From positions 1-64,000 of IMG/VR virus record IMGVR_UViG_3300042890_004141: DNA of 64,000 nucleotides, one strand, 5' to 3'. Under the pieces are notes generated by a model. It had not been told where the DNA came from, did no database searches, and saw only the letters and a list, made by a program, of their open reading frames with translations. Shown piece after piece: positions 1 to 6,538 of the stretch (position 1 is its first letter; every line of letters begins with the position of its first letter). Both the position numbers and the translations under genes were made by a program. Source of the stretch: a virus.

Positions 1-132
1 CAACTTAGCACTCATCTCTTCATAGATCTTATCAAAACCTTCACCACTCTCTTTTGAGAGTTCGTACTGCTCTTCAGTAAGTTCTACTTCATAGATGCGT
101 TCAGTTCTTTCTATTCTAATTAATTTAGGCAT
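1..132 (-). CDS. Hypothetical protein, cut by left window edge
   Basis: The gene starts at an ATG at 132 and stays open to position 1, so only its first 44 residues are visible. They are rich in Glu and Lys (MPKLIRIERTERIYEVEL at the start) and look like a short beta strand followed by a charged helix. I recognise no family. It is the last gene of the leftward series in this window. Confidence 0.6.
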   Translation of the reverse strand, partial: MPKLIRIERTERIYEVELTEEQYELSKESGEGFDKIYEEMSAKL

Positions 133-154
133 TTTTTAATTTGTTTAATCTTGC

Positions 155-421
155 TCATAATTTTTGTATTCGTTTTCTAATCATAAATTTAAGACATCCT
201 TTCCAAATTAGCAACCTACATATCCATTTAGGTAACCAACCTGCCATATAAGGTTCGGTTTTAGTTAGAATGTAATAAGCTACTTCCGAGTCACCTTCTA
301 CTTTGCTGAATTCAATAGTGGCTTGTTCACCTCTTGCTCTAAAGTAGAAGTAGTGTCCTAAGAACCAACCTTCTGATTGAACGGGGCAGTTGCCTGATGG
401 TTTGTAATTCCACTTAATCAT
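155..421 (-). CDS. Hypothetical protein, 88 aa
   Basis: I do not recognise this protein. It is rich in aromatic residues (GWFLGHYFYFRARGE) in the first half and strongly basic at the C terminus (MIRKRIQKL). The segment WLPKWICRLLIWKGCLKF is amphipathic and could associate with a membrane. The ATG lies two bases from the stop of the upstream gene, so the two are probably co-translated. Confidence 0.6.
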   Translation of the reverse strand: MIKWNYKPSGNCPVQSEGWFLGHYFYFRARGEQATIEFSKVEGDSEVAYYILTKTEPYMAGWLPKWICRLLIWKGCLKFMIRKRIQKL

Positions 422-422
422 A

Positions 423-1121
423 TTAATCCATTTCTTTATTATACCCTAAGTTTAATTCTTGAGCTTGTTTAGTTACAAAGTCTAATTGCTTTTCTCGATT
501 CTCTTTTTCAGTTTCTAGTTTCTCTAACTGCTTTTCAAATCGTTCAATACTACCCCAGATGATACTTGCATTAGGATCTAGTTCTAAGATTTCAGCTACT
601 AACTCTTTCTGTTTACCCCTAGAATAAAAACCATGTTCAATATCTTCAGACAGGTTTTGCAGATGCTCAGGACCATGAATTGAAATACGTAAGTCATAGT
701 CTGCCCACTTAGTCTTCCAATCTATAAAGGCAATACCCTTAGTTAGCTTACGTAGTAAGTCATGTAAAGACCAGTTACGTACTCTAACAATAGACCTATC
801 ACTACCAAATACGTGAAGGAATCGTAAGAACCATCTTGGACATAGCTTAGGCTTAGCTTCATAATCCATAGCTAGTACTAGAGGGTATAGAGCATTAAAG
901 CAGTCACCTTCTTCATTCCATAGATGTGTTCCTAAGTAACCGTATTTCTCAAATCCTTTAGGAAAAAAGATATAGCGGAAATCATCTAGTGTAATGTTAC
1001 GGGTGAAAATCATACCCCTCTTTCTTCCTCTCCAAAACAAGAAGAAATACTTAATGTCCTGTAAGCGCTCTTGTAGGGTAGGAGGCTTATAAAATTTACT
1101 ATTTTTGTCTATCTTGCTCAT
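423..1121 (-). CDS. Conserved-looking hypothetical protein, 232 aa
   Basis: Function unknown. The middle part (ADYDLRISIHGPEHLQNL, then EHGFYSRGKQ) has the compact look of a globular domain. Residues about 190-230 form a Lys/Glu-rich predicted coiled coil. The 5' end overlaps the end of the upstream MSGGHFDY-type gene by 23 nt. No signal peptide or clear membrane segment is seen. Confidence 0.65.
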   Translation of the reverse strand: MSKIDKNSKFYKPPTLQERLQDIKYFFLFWRGRKRGMIFTRNITLDDFRYIFFPKGFEKYGYLGTHLWNEEGDCFNALYPLVLAMDYEAKPKLCPRWFLRFLHVFGSDRSIVRVRNWSLHDLLRKLTKGIAFIDWKTKWADYDLRISIHGPEHLQNLSEDIEHGFYSRGKQKELVAEILELDPNASIIWGSIERFEKQLEKLETEKENREKQLDFVTKQAQELNLGYNKEMD

Positions 1122-1413
1122 TACTTAAGTCTTCTTTTAAACGTTCTAAAAATGTTTGTTCTCCATCATCACCACTTACCAACCAATCTATCCTATGAGC
1201 ATAGATTTGAGCTTTTCTAAGTAGGTCTACTCCTTCTTTAAATTTTTCAATTACTTCATCTGGATAATCATAGTAGTAAATTCTATCATCCCAAACTTCA
1301 TGCCATCTATCTTCATCAGCAACTTCTTTTTTATTTCCTTCAATTATTCTCTCAATTGAATCAGCAATCTGTTCAATTTTATATTGCTCGTAATCAAAAT
1401 GTCCTCCACTCAT
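1099..1413 (-). CDS. MSGGHFDY-type conserved phage protein, 104 aa
   Basis: The N terminus MSGGHFDYEQYKIEQIADSI matches a small conserved protein type found in many phages, with no known function. The rest is a charged, mostly helical protein with an Asp/Tyr-rich centre (WDDRIYYYDYPDEVIEKF). The start at 1413 has the leader TAAAAGTTATG that recurs before many genes here. It overlaps the downstream gene by 23 nt. Confidence 0.7.
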   Translation of the reverse strand: MSGGHFDYEQYKIEQIADSIERIIEGNKKEVADEDRWHEVWDDRIYYYDYPDEVIEKFKEGVDLLRKAQIYAHRIDWLVSGDDGEQTFLERLKEDLSNEQDRQK

Positions 1414-1418
1414 AACTT

Positions 1419-1592
1419 TTATTTACTTGATTTCATTTCAACAGCTATATCTGTCATTTGTTTTGCTTTTGGTTTACGTCCTCGCTTTGATTTAGGTTTT
1501 TCAATACCTAGATTTTCAAACCAAGGAAAAATTTGATCAAATTCTTCCATTGAGATAGTAAATGTTGTAACTATAAATTTTTCTGGATTCAT
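1419..1592 (-). CDS. Small protein with AT-hook-like basic patch, 57 aa
   Basis: This ORF runs from ATG 1592 to TAA 1419 and fills the space between two larger genes. It begins MNPEKFIVTTFTISMEEF and has KSKRGRKPKAK at about residues 34-44. That resembles an AT-hook (RGRKP) and suggests nucleic-acid contact, which is an inference. The upstream sequence AATAAGTTATG is the usual leader. Confidence 0.6.
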   Translation of the reverse strand: MNPEKFIVTTFTISMEEFDQIFPWFENLGIEKPKSKRGRKPKAKQMTDIAVEMKSSK

Positions 1593-1595
1593 AAC

Positions 1596-2018
1596 TTATT
1601 TTTTAACAACAATTAAATAACCCTCAGGTGTTGATTTGAATTGCTCAATAATCATCCCTTTAAATGATTTATCAAACATTCCCATATCATGACCTGAATG
1701 CATATATGGGCCACCACTGGGGTCAATCATATCAATTTTAGTAGTATCTGAATAGACTAATGGAGCATATTTTTTAGCTAATGGAGTTGATTTATATGTT
1801 TCTTTATCATACTCATGAACAGCGGTTTTAAATTCACCCATAGTCATTCGCTCGTCTGTATCAACATCATTAGAATAAGCCTCATATGCTCGATCATAAA
1901 CATTAGGCCAACCACAACGCATCCATTTAAATTCACCTTCAAACAAAATATTTCCATCATCCGTTTTACTGAATGTAAAAACATCATTGTAACGATTTGT
2001 ATATTTTATTTTTTTCAT
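1596..2018 (-). CDS. Hypothetical protein, 140 aa
   Basis: Function unknown. The N terminus (KKIKYTNRYNDVFTFSK) looks like paired beta strands, followed by a Trp/Cys/Tyr-rich stretch (FKWMRCGWPNVYDRAYEAY) and a Gly/His/Met-rich loop (GGPYMHSGHDMGMF). The C terminus (GYLIVVKK) is another strand. It overlaps the end of the upstream gene by 4 nt (ATGA). Confidence 0.65.
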   Translation of the reverse strand: MKKIKYTNRYNDVFTFSKTDDGNILFEGEFKWMRCGWPNVYDRAYEAYSNDVDTDERMTMGEFKTAVHEYDKETYKSTPLAKKYAPLVYSDTTKIDMIDPSGGPYMHSGHDMGMFDKSFKGMIIEQFKSTPEGYLIVVKK

Positions 2019-2242
2019 AGTCCAAAATTATAATCTTCCATAGCAGCATCTTGTTGGGCTTGAGAATCTTCATATCTTTGATTATCTTGGTCTACATTAG
2101 CCATATAATCATCCCATTCTGATTCTTCATTCATTTCATCAATGATTTGTTTAGCTTCATCTTCATCAACCCAAACACCATTTAGTTCAGGAAAATAATA
2201 CATGTCGTCAATTGAGTAAAAATCTTTTAATGTGTATCTCAT
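2015..2242 (-). CDS. Small acidic hypothetical protein, 75 aa
   Basis: A short protein with very many Asp, Glu and Gln residues and no recognised family. Such acidic phage proteins sometimes mimic DNA or bind host enzymes, but nothing here proves that. It is the first gene behind the promoter at 2259-2290, with a leader of about 12 nt that ends AGGTTATG. Confidence 0.65.
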   Translation of the reverse strand: MRYTLKDFYSIDDMYYFPELNGVWVDEDEAKQIIDEMNEESEWDDYMANVDQDNQRYEDSQAQQDAAMEDYNFGL

Positions 2243-2258
2243 AACCTATTTATTTATC

Positions 2259-2290
2259 TAAATATAACAATACTATCTTAAAAGGCCAAA
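2259..2290 (-). promoter_or_regulatory. Bacteroidota-type promoter
   Basis: TTTGGCC begins at 2290, followed after 20 nt by TATATTTA (2266-2259). It reads toward the acidic 75-aa gene at 2242. This is one of 17 sites with the same 4+20+8 geometry. Confidence 0.8.
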
Positions 2291-2713
2291 CTAATCCCAC
2301 CATTCTTCAATCCTATCATTCATTATTTTAAATAATAAACGTTTTGCTTTTTTGTGTTTGGCTATTACATTTTGAACTGCTTCAGATGACCTTACACCGG
2401 ATTTACATAGCTCATCATAGTAATACTCATTTTGAAGCTTATCAATTAACCTAACACAAGTCATCATTAATTCTGCATCACGTTGAGCATTATTATGGAA
2501 ACCATTTTCGGCTAAATGTTTAGCTTGTTTCTCTAATTTAAATTTTAGTACCTCAAAGATATAATGATGGTCCCAATCTCTATCTTTCCATATTACCCAA
2601 AACCATTTGTATAAATTTTGAATTCCATATTTAATGTACTTGTGTTGGTATTTAAAATTCCATCTAAACCACCTGTATAATTTCCAATACCACTCATTAT
2701 ATTCTTCACTCAT
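2291..2713 (-). CDS. Hypothetical protein, 140 aa, Trp/Tyr-rich
   Basis: Function unknown. The first 50 residues are extremely rich in Trp, Tyr, Phe and Lys. A helical region follows (DHHYIFEVLKFKLEKQAKHL), and then a second helical half ending WWD. It overlaps the upstream Smr-like gene by 4 nt. The promoter at 2259-2290 abuts its 3' end. Confidence 0.65.
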   Translation of the reverse strand: MSEEYNEWYWKLYRWFRWNFKYQHKYIKYGIQNLYKWFWVIWKDRDWDHHYIFEVLKFKLEKQAKHLAENGFHNNAQRDAELMMTCVRLIDKLQNEYYYDELCKSGVRSSEAVQNVIAKHKKAKRLLFKIMNDRIEEWWD

Positions 2714-2940
2714 AACTTTCCATTTACTAAAATTGAACCATCAGTCATAATTTGATAATCAAAATTATGTTTTTTTAATGCAGTAACAGCTAGTGTTTTC
2801 ATTTTAGTGCTATTACCTGTAATAATTTTTCCAGCAAATGCTTGAACTCGATAATCCCACATGATAGCCCATTCTTCAACTATCATCATAGCATCTTCAT
2901 GTTTAACACCATGCAAATCTAATACTGAAACTTCTGTCAT
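2710..2940 (-). CDS. Smr-domain-like protein, 76 aa
   Basis: The LDLHGVKHEDA motif at about residues 7-17 and the IITGNSTKMKTL motif at about 39-50 match the core of the Smr (small MutS-related) domain, LDLHG then TGxG. Smr domains bind or nick nucleic acids. The second motif reads TGNS instead of TGxG, so nuclease activity is uncertain. At 76 residues this is a stand-alone domain. The leader is TAAATTATG. Confidence 0.65.
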   Translation of the reverse strand: MTEVSVLDLHGVKHEDAMMIVEEWAIMWDYRVQAFAGKIITGNSTKMKTLAVTALKKHNFDYQIMTDGSILVNGKL

Positions 2941-2948
2941 AATTTATT

Positions 2949-3128
2949 TTATTTAGTTAGAATATTTTTATTACCTGGGGTGTGTTTAGGTTCATAAGGA
3001 CAATTCAAACATTTATTACCACAACACTTGCCTAACTTAAGTAAAGTTTTAGCGGGGATTGGTAATTTGTTTTTTTTATTTAAGTTCCAATCCTCATCAT
3101 CTAATCTTTCAAGTGTTGCTTTATCCAT
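2949..3128 (-). CDS. Small Cys-rich protein, DUF5522-like, 59 aa
   Basis: This ORF (ATG 3128, TAA 2949) contains KCCGNKCLNCPYEPKH at about residues 34-49. That arrangement (CCGxxCxxCPY) recalls the small DUF5522 proteins, which look like metal or Fe-S binders of unknown role. It lies in a string of small genes with spacing under 20 nt. Confidence 0.65.
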   Translation of the reverse strand: MDKATLERLDDEDWNLNKKNKLPIPAKTLLKLGKCCGNKCLNCPYEPKHTPGNKNILTK

Positions 3129-3134
3129 ATTTAA

Positions 3135-3338
3135 TTATTTACTATTAATATATGTAACTAGCCCAACAATTGCTAAAATTACTAATATAGCCCCTAAAGG
3201 AATCCATAAAGGAGCAGTTACCCACCACCAAGACCAAGTAGCAACAACACCCCAACCACCAAGTTTAAGTGTTAAGAAAATCAAAAATAGAATTGTACCT
3301 AATCCTAAACCTTGAGAATCTTTATTATTTTTTTCCAT
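3135..3338 (-). CDS. Small membrane protein, 67 aa
   Basis: The protein begins MEKNNKDSQGLG and then has two hydrophobic segments: GTILFLIFLTL at about 13-23, and a Trp-rich one plus LGAILVILAIVGLVTYI near the C terminus. A longer frame opens at a TTG at 3353, but that codon lies next to the promoter box, so the ATG at 3338 is the likely start. The promoter box ends only 4 nt upstream, which implies a leaderless mRNA. Confidence 0.65.
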   Translation of the reverse strand: MEKNNKDSQGLGLGTILFLIFLTLKLGGWGVVATWSWWWVTAPLWIPLGAILVILAIVGLVTYINSK

Positions 3339-3342
3339 GCCA

Positions 3343-3374
3343 TGAATATACAAAAGAAGTTTTACAAAACCAAA
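3343..3374 (-). promoter_or_regulatory. Bacteroidota-type promoter, leaderless
   Basis: TTTGGT starts at 3374 and, after 20 nt, TATATTCA ends at 3343. The ATG at 3338 follows after 4 nt, so the transcript should begin at or next to the start codon. Confidence 0.7.
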
Positions 3375-3415
3375 TTAATTTGAAAGAGGTGCTTTAATAG
3401 TTGGTAATATAGTAA

Positions 3416-3928
3416 TCATTCTTTGTATTTCCAAATAAATTTATGGGCTGATTTTCTTCTCCCTTTACATACTTCACATATAGCTGAACTGGGTACTCCT
3501 GTTTTAGAATAGGCTTCACCCATTGATTTATATTCTGCTATGAAATTTCCTTGTTTATCAAATTGCAAAACAGCTGTACTAGTTCCTAGATCCCAAGTTA
3601 TTTTTTGTCCCTTAAGTTTATTACTAACTGTTGGTTTTTTTATTCCTTTTTGTTTATTTCCTATTAATTTCTTAGCTGATTCAGTTTGTTGGTTTGGTCC
3701 GCCACCACCCTTATTTTTATTTAATAAAGTTATATTCCAACCATTAAATAATTCAATCCACCATTGTTCCCAAAACATCCATTCATTTTCTTCTACTTCA
3801 TCAATTACTTCTAGAGATACATCTTTACTAAAATTTATTCTATGTTCTCTTAATCGTCTAATAGGTTCATTAGTTTTACCTAAATAAACAGGTATTTCGT
3901 TTTCTAATAATATATAAATTGAAATCAT
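3416..3928 (-). CDS. GIY-YIG homing endonuclease with NUMOD repeats
   Basis: The N terminus SIYILLENEIPVYLGKTN is a GIY-YIG nuclease start (IYI, then VYLGKT), followed by RRLREH with the usual Arg and His. The middle (GNKQKGIKKPTVSNKLKG) resembles NUMOD3 DNA-binding repeats. The C terminus (VLQFDKQGNFIAEYKSM to FIWKYKE) is a NUMOD1 helix-turn-helix module. It is free-standing, directly after thyA. T4's I-TevI is a GIY-YIG enzyme encoded in the td (thymidylate synthase) intron. Its start codon is inside a hairpin at 3926-3963. Confidence 0.85.
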   Translation of the reverse strand: MISIYILLENEIPVYLGKTNEPIRRLREHRINFSKDVSLEVIDEVEENEWMFWEQWWIELFNGWNITLLNKNKGGGGPNQQTESAKKLIGNKQKGIKKPTVSNKLKGQKITWDLGTSTAVLQFDKQGNFIAEYKSMGEAYSKTGVPSSAICEVCKGRRKSAHKFIWKYKE

Positions 3929-3963
3929 AATGGCACGTTTATTATAAATATTGTGCCATTATG
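3926..3963 (-). promoter_or_regulatory. Start-codon hairpin with late-type promoter box in the loop
   Basis: CATAATGGCAC and GTGCCATTATG form a perfect 11-bp inverted repeat (arms 3926-3936 and 3953-3963). The 16-nt loop contains AATATTTATAAT. The last three bases of the 3' arm on the coding strand are the ATG of the homing endonuclease. Transcripts entering from thyA would pair the start codon. Transcripts starting downstream of the loop box would lack the 5' arm. It may also act as an attenuator for thyA read-through. Confidence 0.7.
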
Positions 3964-3972
3964 TTTCTTACA

Positions 3973-4968
3973 CTAGTTTGATAAAGGAAATTTAATTGTT
4001 GGATGCGGGTCATACCCAATTAACATAAAATCATTTAAATCAATTTCATCAGCTTTACCGGCTAATGTGGCTCTAAAATTATGACCTGAACTCATATGTA
4101 ATCTAGGCAATTCACGAGGTTCTCTATTTATTTGTTCTTTAGCTCCTTCTAAATGGTCTGAATATAAATGGCAATCACCTAAATGGCCTATAAGGTGTTC
4201 AGGAATCATATTAACTTCTCTTGCTATCATTTCAAGTAATAAACCATAAGAAGCAATATTAAAGGGGAGGCCAAGAGCAGAATCTATACTACGCTGATTC
4301 CATAATAAACTTAAATAACGTTGTCCCTCTTTTTCCACAGAATATAGTTGGAAACTATGGTGACAAGGAGGTAATACCATATCTTCTAATTCAGCTACAT
4401 TCCAAGCTGAAACCATTAGTCGTCGTGAGTCTGGATTTGTTTTAAGTTCGTTAATTAGGTTTGCGATTTGGTCTGTGTATTCACCTGATCCATTATAATA
4501 ATCTGCCCATCTTCTCCATTGCCTACCGTAGATTGGCCCTAAGTCACCCCACTCTTTAGCAAACTCATTATCGGTTTTTATAAAGTTGATGAATTCTTCT
4601 TGTGTGAATGGTTCAGTCAATGTTCTATTTTTCTTAGAATTTTCTAATAATTTAGTTTTACCAACATATTCACCTTTATTATATCTTTTAATATACGCTT
4701 TATAACAATCTCCATCCCAAATATGACATTTATTATCAACCAAATACTTAATATTTGTATCACCCATCAAAAACCACATCAACTCAGTTGCCATTGTTTT
4801 AAATGGCATCTTTTTAGTAGTTAGTAATGGAAAACCATTCATCATATTGTGATGAATAGTATAACCAAAAATTGATTTAGTACCTGTTCCAGTACGATCC
4901 TTTTTATCTACTCCATACTCAAGAATATCCTTAAGTAATCTTTGATATTGTTCGTCTAATCTATTCAT
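3973..4968 (-). CDS. thyA: Thymidylate synthase ThyA
   Basis: This enzyme makes dTMP from dUMP with methylenetetrahydrofolate. The catalytic motif is LPPCHHSFQLYS with Cys202. DRTGTGT (24-30) and the double Arg of DSRRLM (180-184) are the phosphate-binding parts. At 331 residues it is longer than the 264-residue E. coli enzyme because of an insertion at about 95-145, as seen in other long ThyA proteins. The promoter box ends 4 nt before the ATG, so a leaderless message is likely. It sits next to a GIY-YIG homing endonuclease. Confidence 0.95.
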   Translation of the reverse strand: MNRLDEQYQRLLKDILEYGVDKKDRTGTGTKSIFGYTIHHNMMNGFPLLTTKKMPFKTMATELMWFLMGDTNIKYLVDNKCHIWDGDCYKAYIKRYNKGEYVGKTKLLENSKKNRTLTEPFTQEEFINFIKTDNEFAKEWGDLGPIYGRQWRRWADYYNGSGEYTDQIANLINELKTNPDSRRLMVSAWNVAELEDMVLPPCHHSFQLYSVEKEGQRYLSLLWNQRSIDSALGLPFNIASYGLLLEMIAREVNMIPEHLIGHLGDCHLYSDHLEGAKEQINREPRELPRLHMSSGHNFRATLAGKADEIDLNDFMLIGYDPHPTIKFPLSN

Positions 4969-4972
4969 GGCT

Positions 4973-5004
4973 TAAATATAAGGAGCCCCTTTCGGGGCTC
5001 CAAA
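4973..5004 (-). promoter_or_regulatory. Promoter whose spacer is a terminator hairpin
   Basis: TTTG (5004-5001) and TATATTTA (4980-4973) are separated by exactly 20 nt, and that spacer is the hairpin at 4982-5001. The ATG of thyA follows after 4 nt. Confidence 0.75.
4982..5001 (-). terminator. Rho-independent-like terminator of the secreted-protein gene
   Basis: GGAGCCCC and GGGGCTCC form an 8-bp GC-rich stem with a GAAA-type tetraloop, followed on the coding strand by TTATATTT. It lies 10 nt after the stop of the 296-aa gene and is embedded in the thyA promoter. Confidence 0.75.
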
Positions 5005-5010
5005 TCAAAT

Positions 5011-5901
5011 TTACTTTTTAATTATTTTTTTACTTGTTCCGTCACTGTAAATATAAACCACTAACTCATCCTCTTTAACGTTATAAACACGGCGGCCCAT
5101 CATATCATACATTGCGACAATCTTAGGTTCAGGTTTAATAATGGTGGTTATAGACGTTGTATTGGCGCGTTTACATACATCCAAACGTCTGAACATAAAT
5201 GTATCTTGTCTTAAGCACTTATTCCACCATTCAGCATACATCAACACACGTCCACTGTCTTTAAAGGTATAATCAGCAATTCGTGTTTGAGTATAACCTA
5301 AATAATCCGCATCCGGAAAATCATACTCTATACCAATTTGGTAATCAGTTAAATTATCCCATTCTTTCTGAGACATTGTATCCATCCAAGGTCCTTTATA
5401 AAATACCATATAGTACACCATACAAGTGTCTTTCAATGGATATCCTTTAATATAATTCATTTCAAACTTATATTTTTTACAATCATTCATATCTATAGAA
5501 TATCCTAACCCAGCACCTGGAAATTGGATTAGTTCTACTATACGATAAAGTGCTGTATCACATTTATTACATTTATTTACTACTTTTATATACAATTTGT
5601 ATTTACCTCTAGTATTAAATAATACTTCCACAAATCCATTCCTTTCATAAAGATAATACTCAAATCCTACACCAGTATCTTTTCCACCTTTAAGAACTTG
5701 AGATTTTCCTGTTTGAAAATTATAAATGGACATTTGATAACTAACACAAGTGTCATCACCAATCCCAGCACCACTTACTTGCCACTTATAGTAGTTACGT
5801 TCATTCCATTGCTGGAGTTTCAATGTGCTCCAATCACATTTGGCGTTCAAACCCAATACTGTCAATAAGGTAAAAACTAGAGTCATTAATTGTTTCTTCA
5901 T
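5011..5901 (-). CDS. Secreted protein with type IX secretion-like C terminus
   Basis: The N terminus (KKQLMTLVFTLLTVLGLNAKC) is a clear Sec signal peptide. The body has paired cysteines (CDW, KCNKCD, CKK, CKR), typical of an exported protein. The last 40 residues (KIVAMYDMMGRRVYNV, then YIYSDGTSKKIIKK) resemble the C-terminal sorting domain of type IX secretion substrates, a system confined to Bacteroidota. Function is unknown. It could coat or alter the surface of the infected cell, or be a gene taken from a host. Confidence 0.7.
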   Translation of the reverse strand: MKKQLMTLVFTLLTVLGLNAKCDWSTLKLQQWNERNYYKWQVSGAGIGDDTCVSYQMSIYNFQTGKSQVLKGGKDTGVGFEYYLYERNGFVEVLFNTRGKYKLYIKVVNKCNKCDTALYRIVELIQFPGAGLGYSIDMNDCKKYKFEMNYIKGYPLKDTCMVYYMVFYKGPWMDTMSQKEWDNLTDYQIGIEYDFPDADYLGYTQTRIADYTFKDSGRVLMYAEWWNKCLRQDTFMFRRLDVCKRANTTSITTIIKPEPKIVAMYDMMGRRVYNVKEDELVVYIYSDGTSKKIIKK

Positions 5902-5989
5902 ATTTTATATTTTTTATTGTTTTATTTGTAACCGAAACCGTAGCATTAAATACTATAATTAATAGAATACTATACGGGTTTAATCTCAT
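5834..5989 (-). CDS. Possible small overlapping ORF, 51 aa
   Basis: An ATG at 5989 overlaps the stop of the 51-aa gene upstream (ATGA) and opens a frame to 5834. The N terminus (MRLNPYSILLIIVFNATVSV) looks like a signal or membrane segment. It overlaps the signal peptide of the secreted-protein gene by 68 nt, so it may be only a coupling ORF or a chance frame. Confidence 0.35.
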   Translation of the reverse strand: MRLNPYSILLIIVFNATVSVTNKTIKNIKYEETINDSSFYLIDSIGFERQM

Positions 5990-6141
5990 TTTATTGTATC
6001 TTTAAAATTAGTTTCTACTTTAAATTTAGGTTTCTTTCTAGCATTCTTATAGTTTTTAACTGAATCAACTGTACTAATTCCTACTATAAACGCCACTGTT
6101 GAATATATTATATAATCAAAATATTTACTATACCAAGGCAT
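5986..6141 (-). CDS. Small single-pass membrane protein, 51 aa
   Basis: The ORF begins MPWYSKYFDY, then has a hydrophobic helix (IIYSTVAFIVGISTV, about 11-25) and a basic tail (KNYKNARKKPKFK). It fills a space otherwise without a gene. Function unknown. It lies between a gene for a 115-aa basic protein and a secreted protein, so the group may concern the cell envelope. Confidence 0.55.
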   Translation of the reverse strand: MPWYSKYFDYIIYSTVAFIVGISTVDSVKNYKNARKKPKFKVETNFKDTIK

Positions 6142-6142
6142 A

Positions 6143-6490
6143 TTATCTACTATAAAATGTATTATAAAACCAATTACCCCAACTGCGTTTTATTTTTTGT
6201 ATTTTAATATCAAACCTACGCTTAGCACAAACCACAACATATATTTTAGGCTTCTCATTCAATGAACGAATATATTGTTTAAGCGCCTTACCAAAATCAG
6301 CCTTAAAAATACTAAACAAAAACCAAAACAACTTCTTCTGATCATAGCTATCAAAGATCCATTTACCGCCTTTGTAATTAGCAATTTTCTTCAACTCAGA
6401 AGCCTCATGCCCTGAATACACTTCAAAATAGTTGTGATTGGGTTTAAATACCAAATACTCTGTTTCACTCAAATTGTATGTAAAATTCAT
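6143..6490 (-). CDS. Basic hypothetical protein, 115 aa
   Basis: Function unknown. The first half (MNFTYNLSETEYLVFKPNH) looks beta-rich. The second half is Lys/Arg-rich (CAKRRFDIKIQKIKRSWGNW). No signal peptide is seen. A promoter with a CTTG box lies at 6507-6538, and the leader AATAAGGTTATG is of the usual type. Confidence 0.6.
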   Translation of the reverse strand: MNFTYNLSETEYLVFKPNHNYFEVYSGHEASELKKIANYKGGKWIFDSYDQKKLFWFLFSIFKADFGKALKQYIRSLNEKPKIYVVVCAKRRFDIKIQKIKRSWGNWFYNTFYSR

Positions 6491-6506
6491 AACCTTATTA
6501 TTTTTA

Positions 6507-6538
6507 TTAATATAATTAAATTTTCTTAAATTTACAAG
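6507..6538 (-). promoter_or_regulatory. Bacteroidota-type promoter (variant)
   Basis: CTTG starts at 6538 and TATATTAA ends at 6507 with a 20-nt spacer. It is the weakest member of the set because the bases after CTTG are TAA rather than GGC. It reads toward the gene at 6490. Confidence 0.5.

Noticed and set aside
3339-3353. Upstream TTG starts for the 67-aa membrane protein, the exonuclease (46527) and the 92-aa protein (48893)
   Set aside because: These TTG codons lie in or next to the promoter -7 box. The ATG codons downstream fit the promoter distances and the protein families.
3135-4968. Group I intron in thyA, as in T4 td
   Set aside because: The thyA frame is continuous with all motifs, and the endonuclease is a separate downstream gene.
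5902-6142. tRNA or other RNA gene in the space between 5902 and 6142
   Set aside because: No cloverleaf or T-loop sequence is seen. Two small ORFs fill the space. No tRNA-like sequence was found elsewhere in the window by eye.
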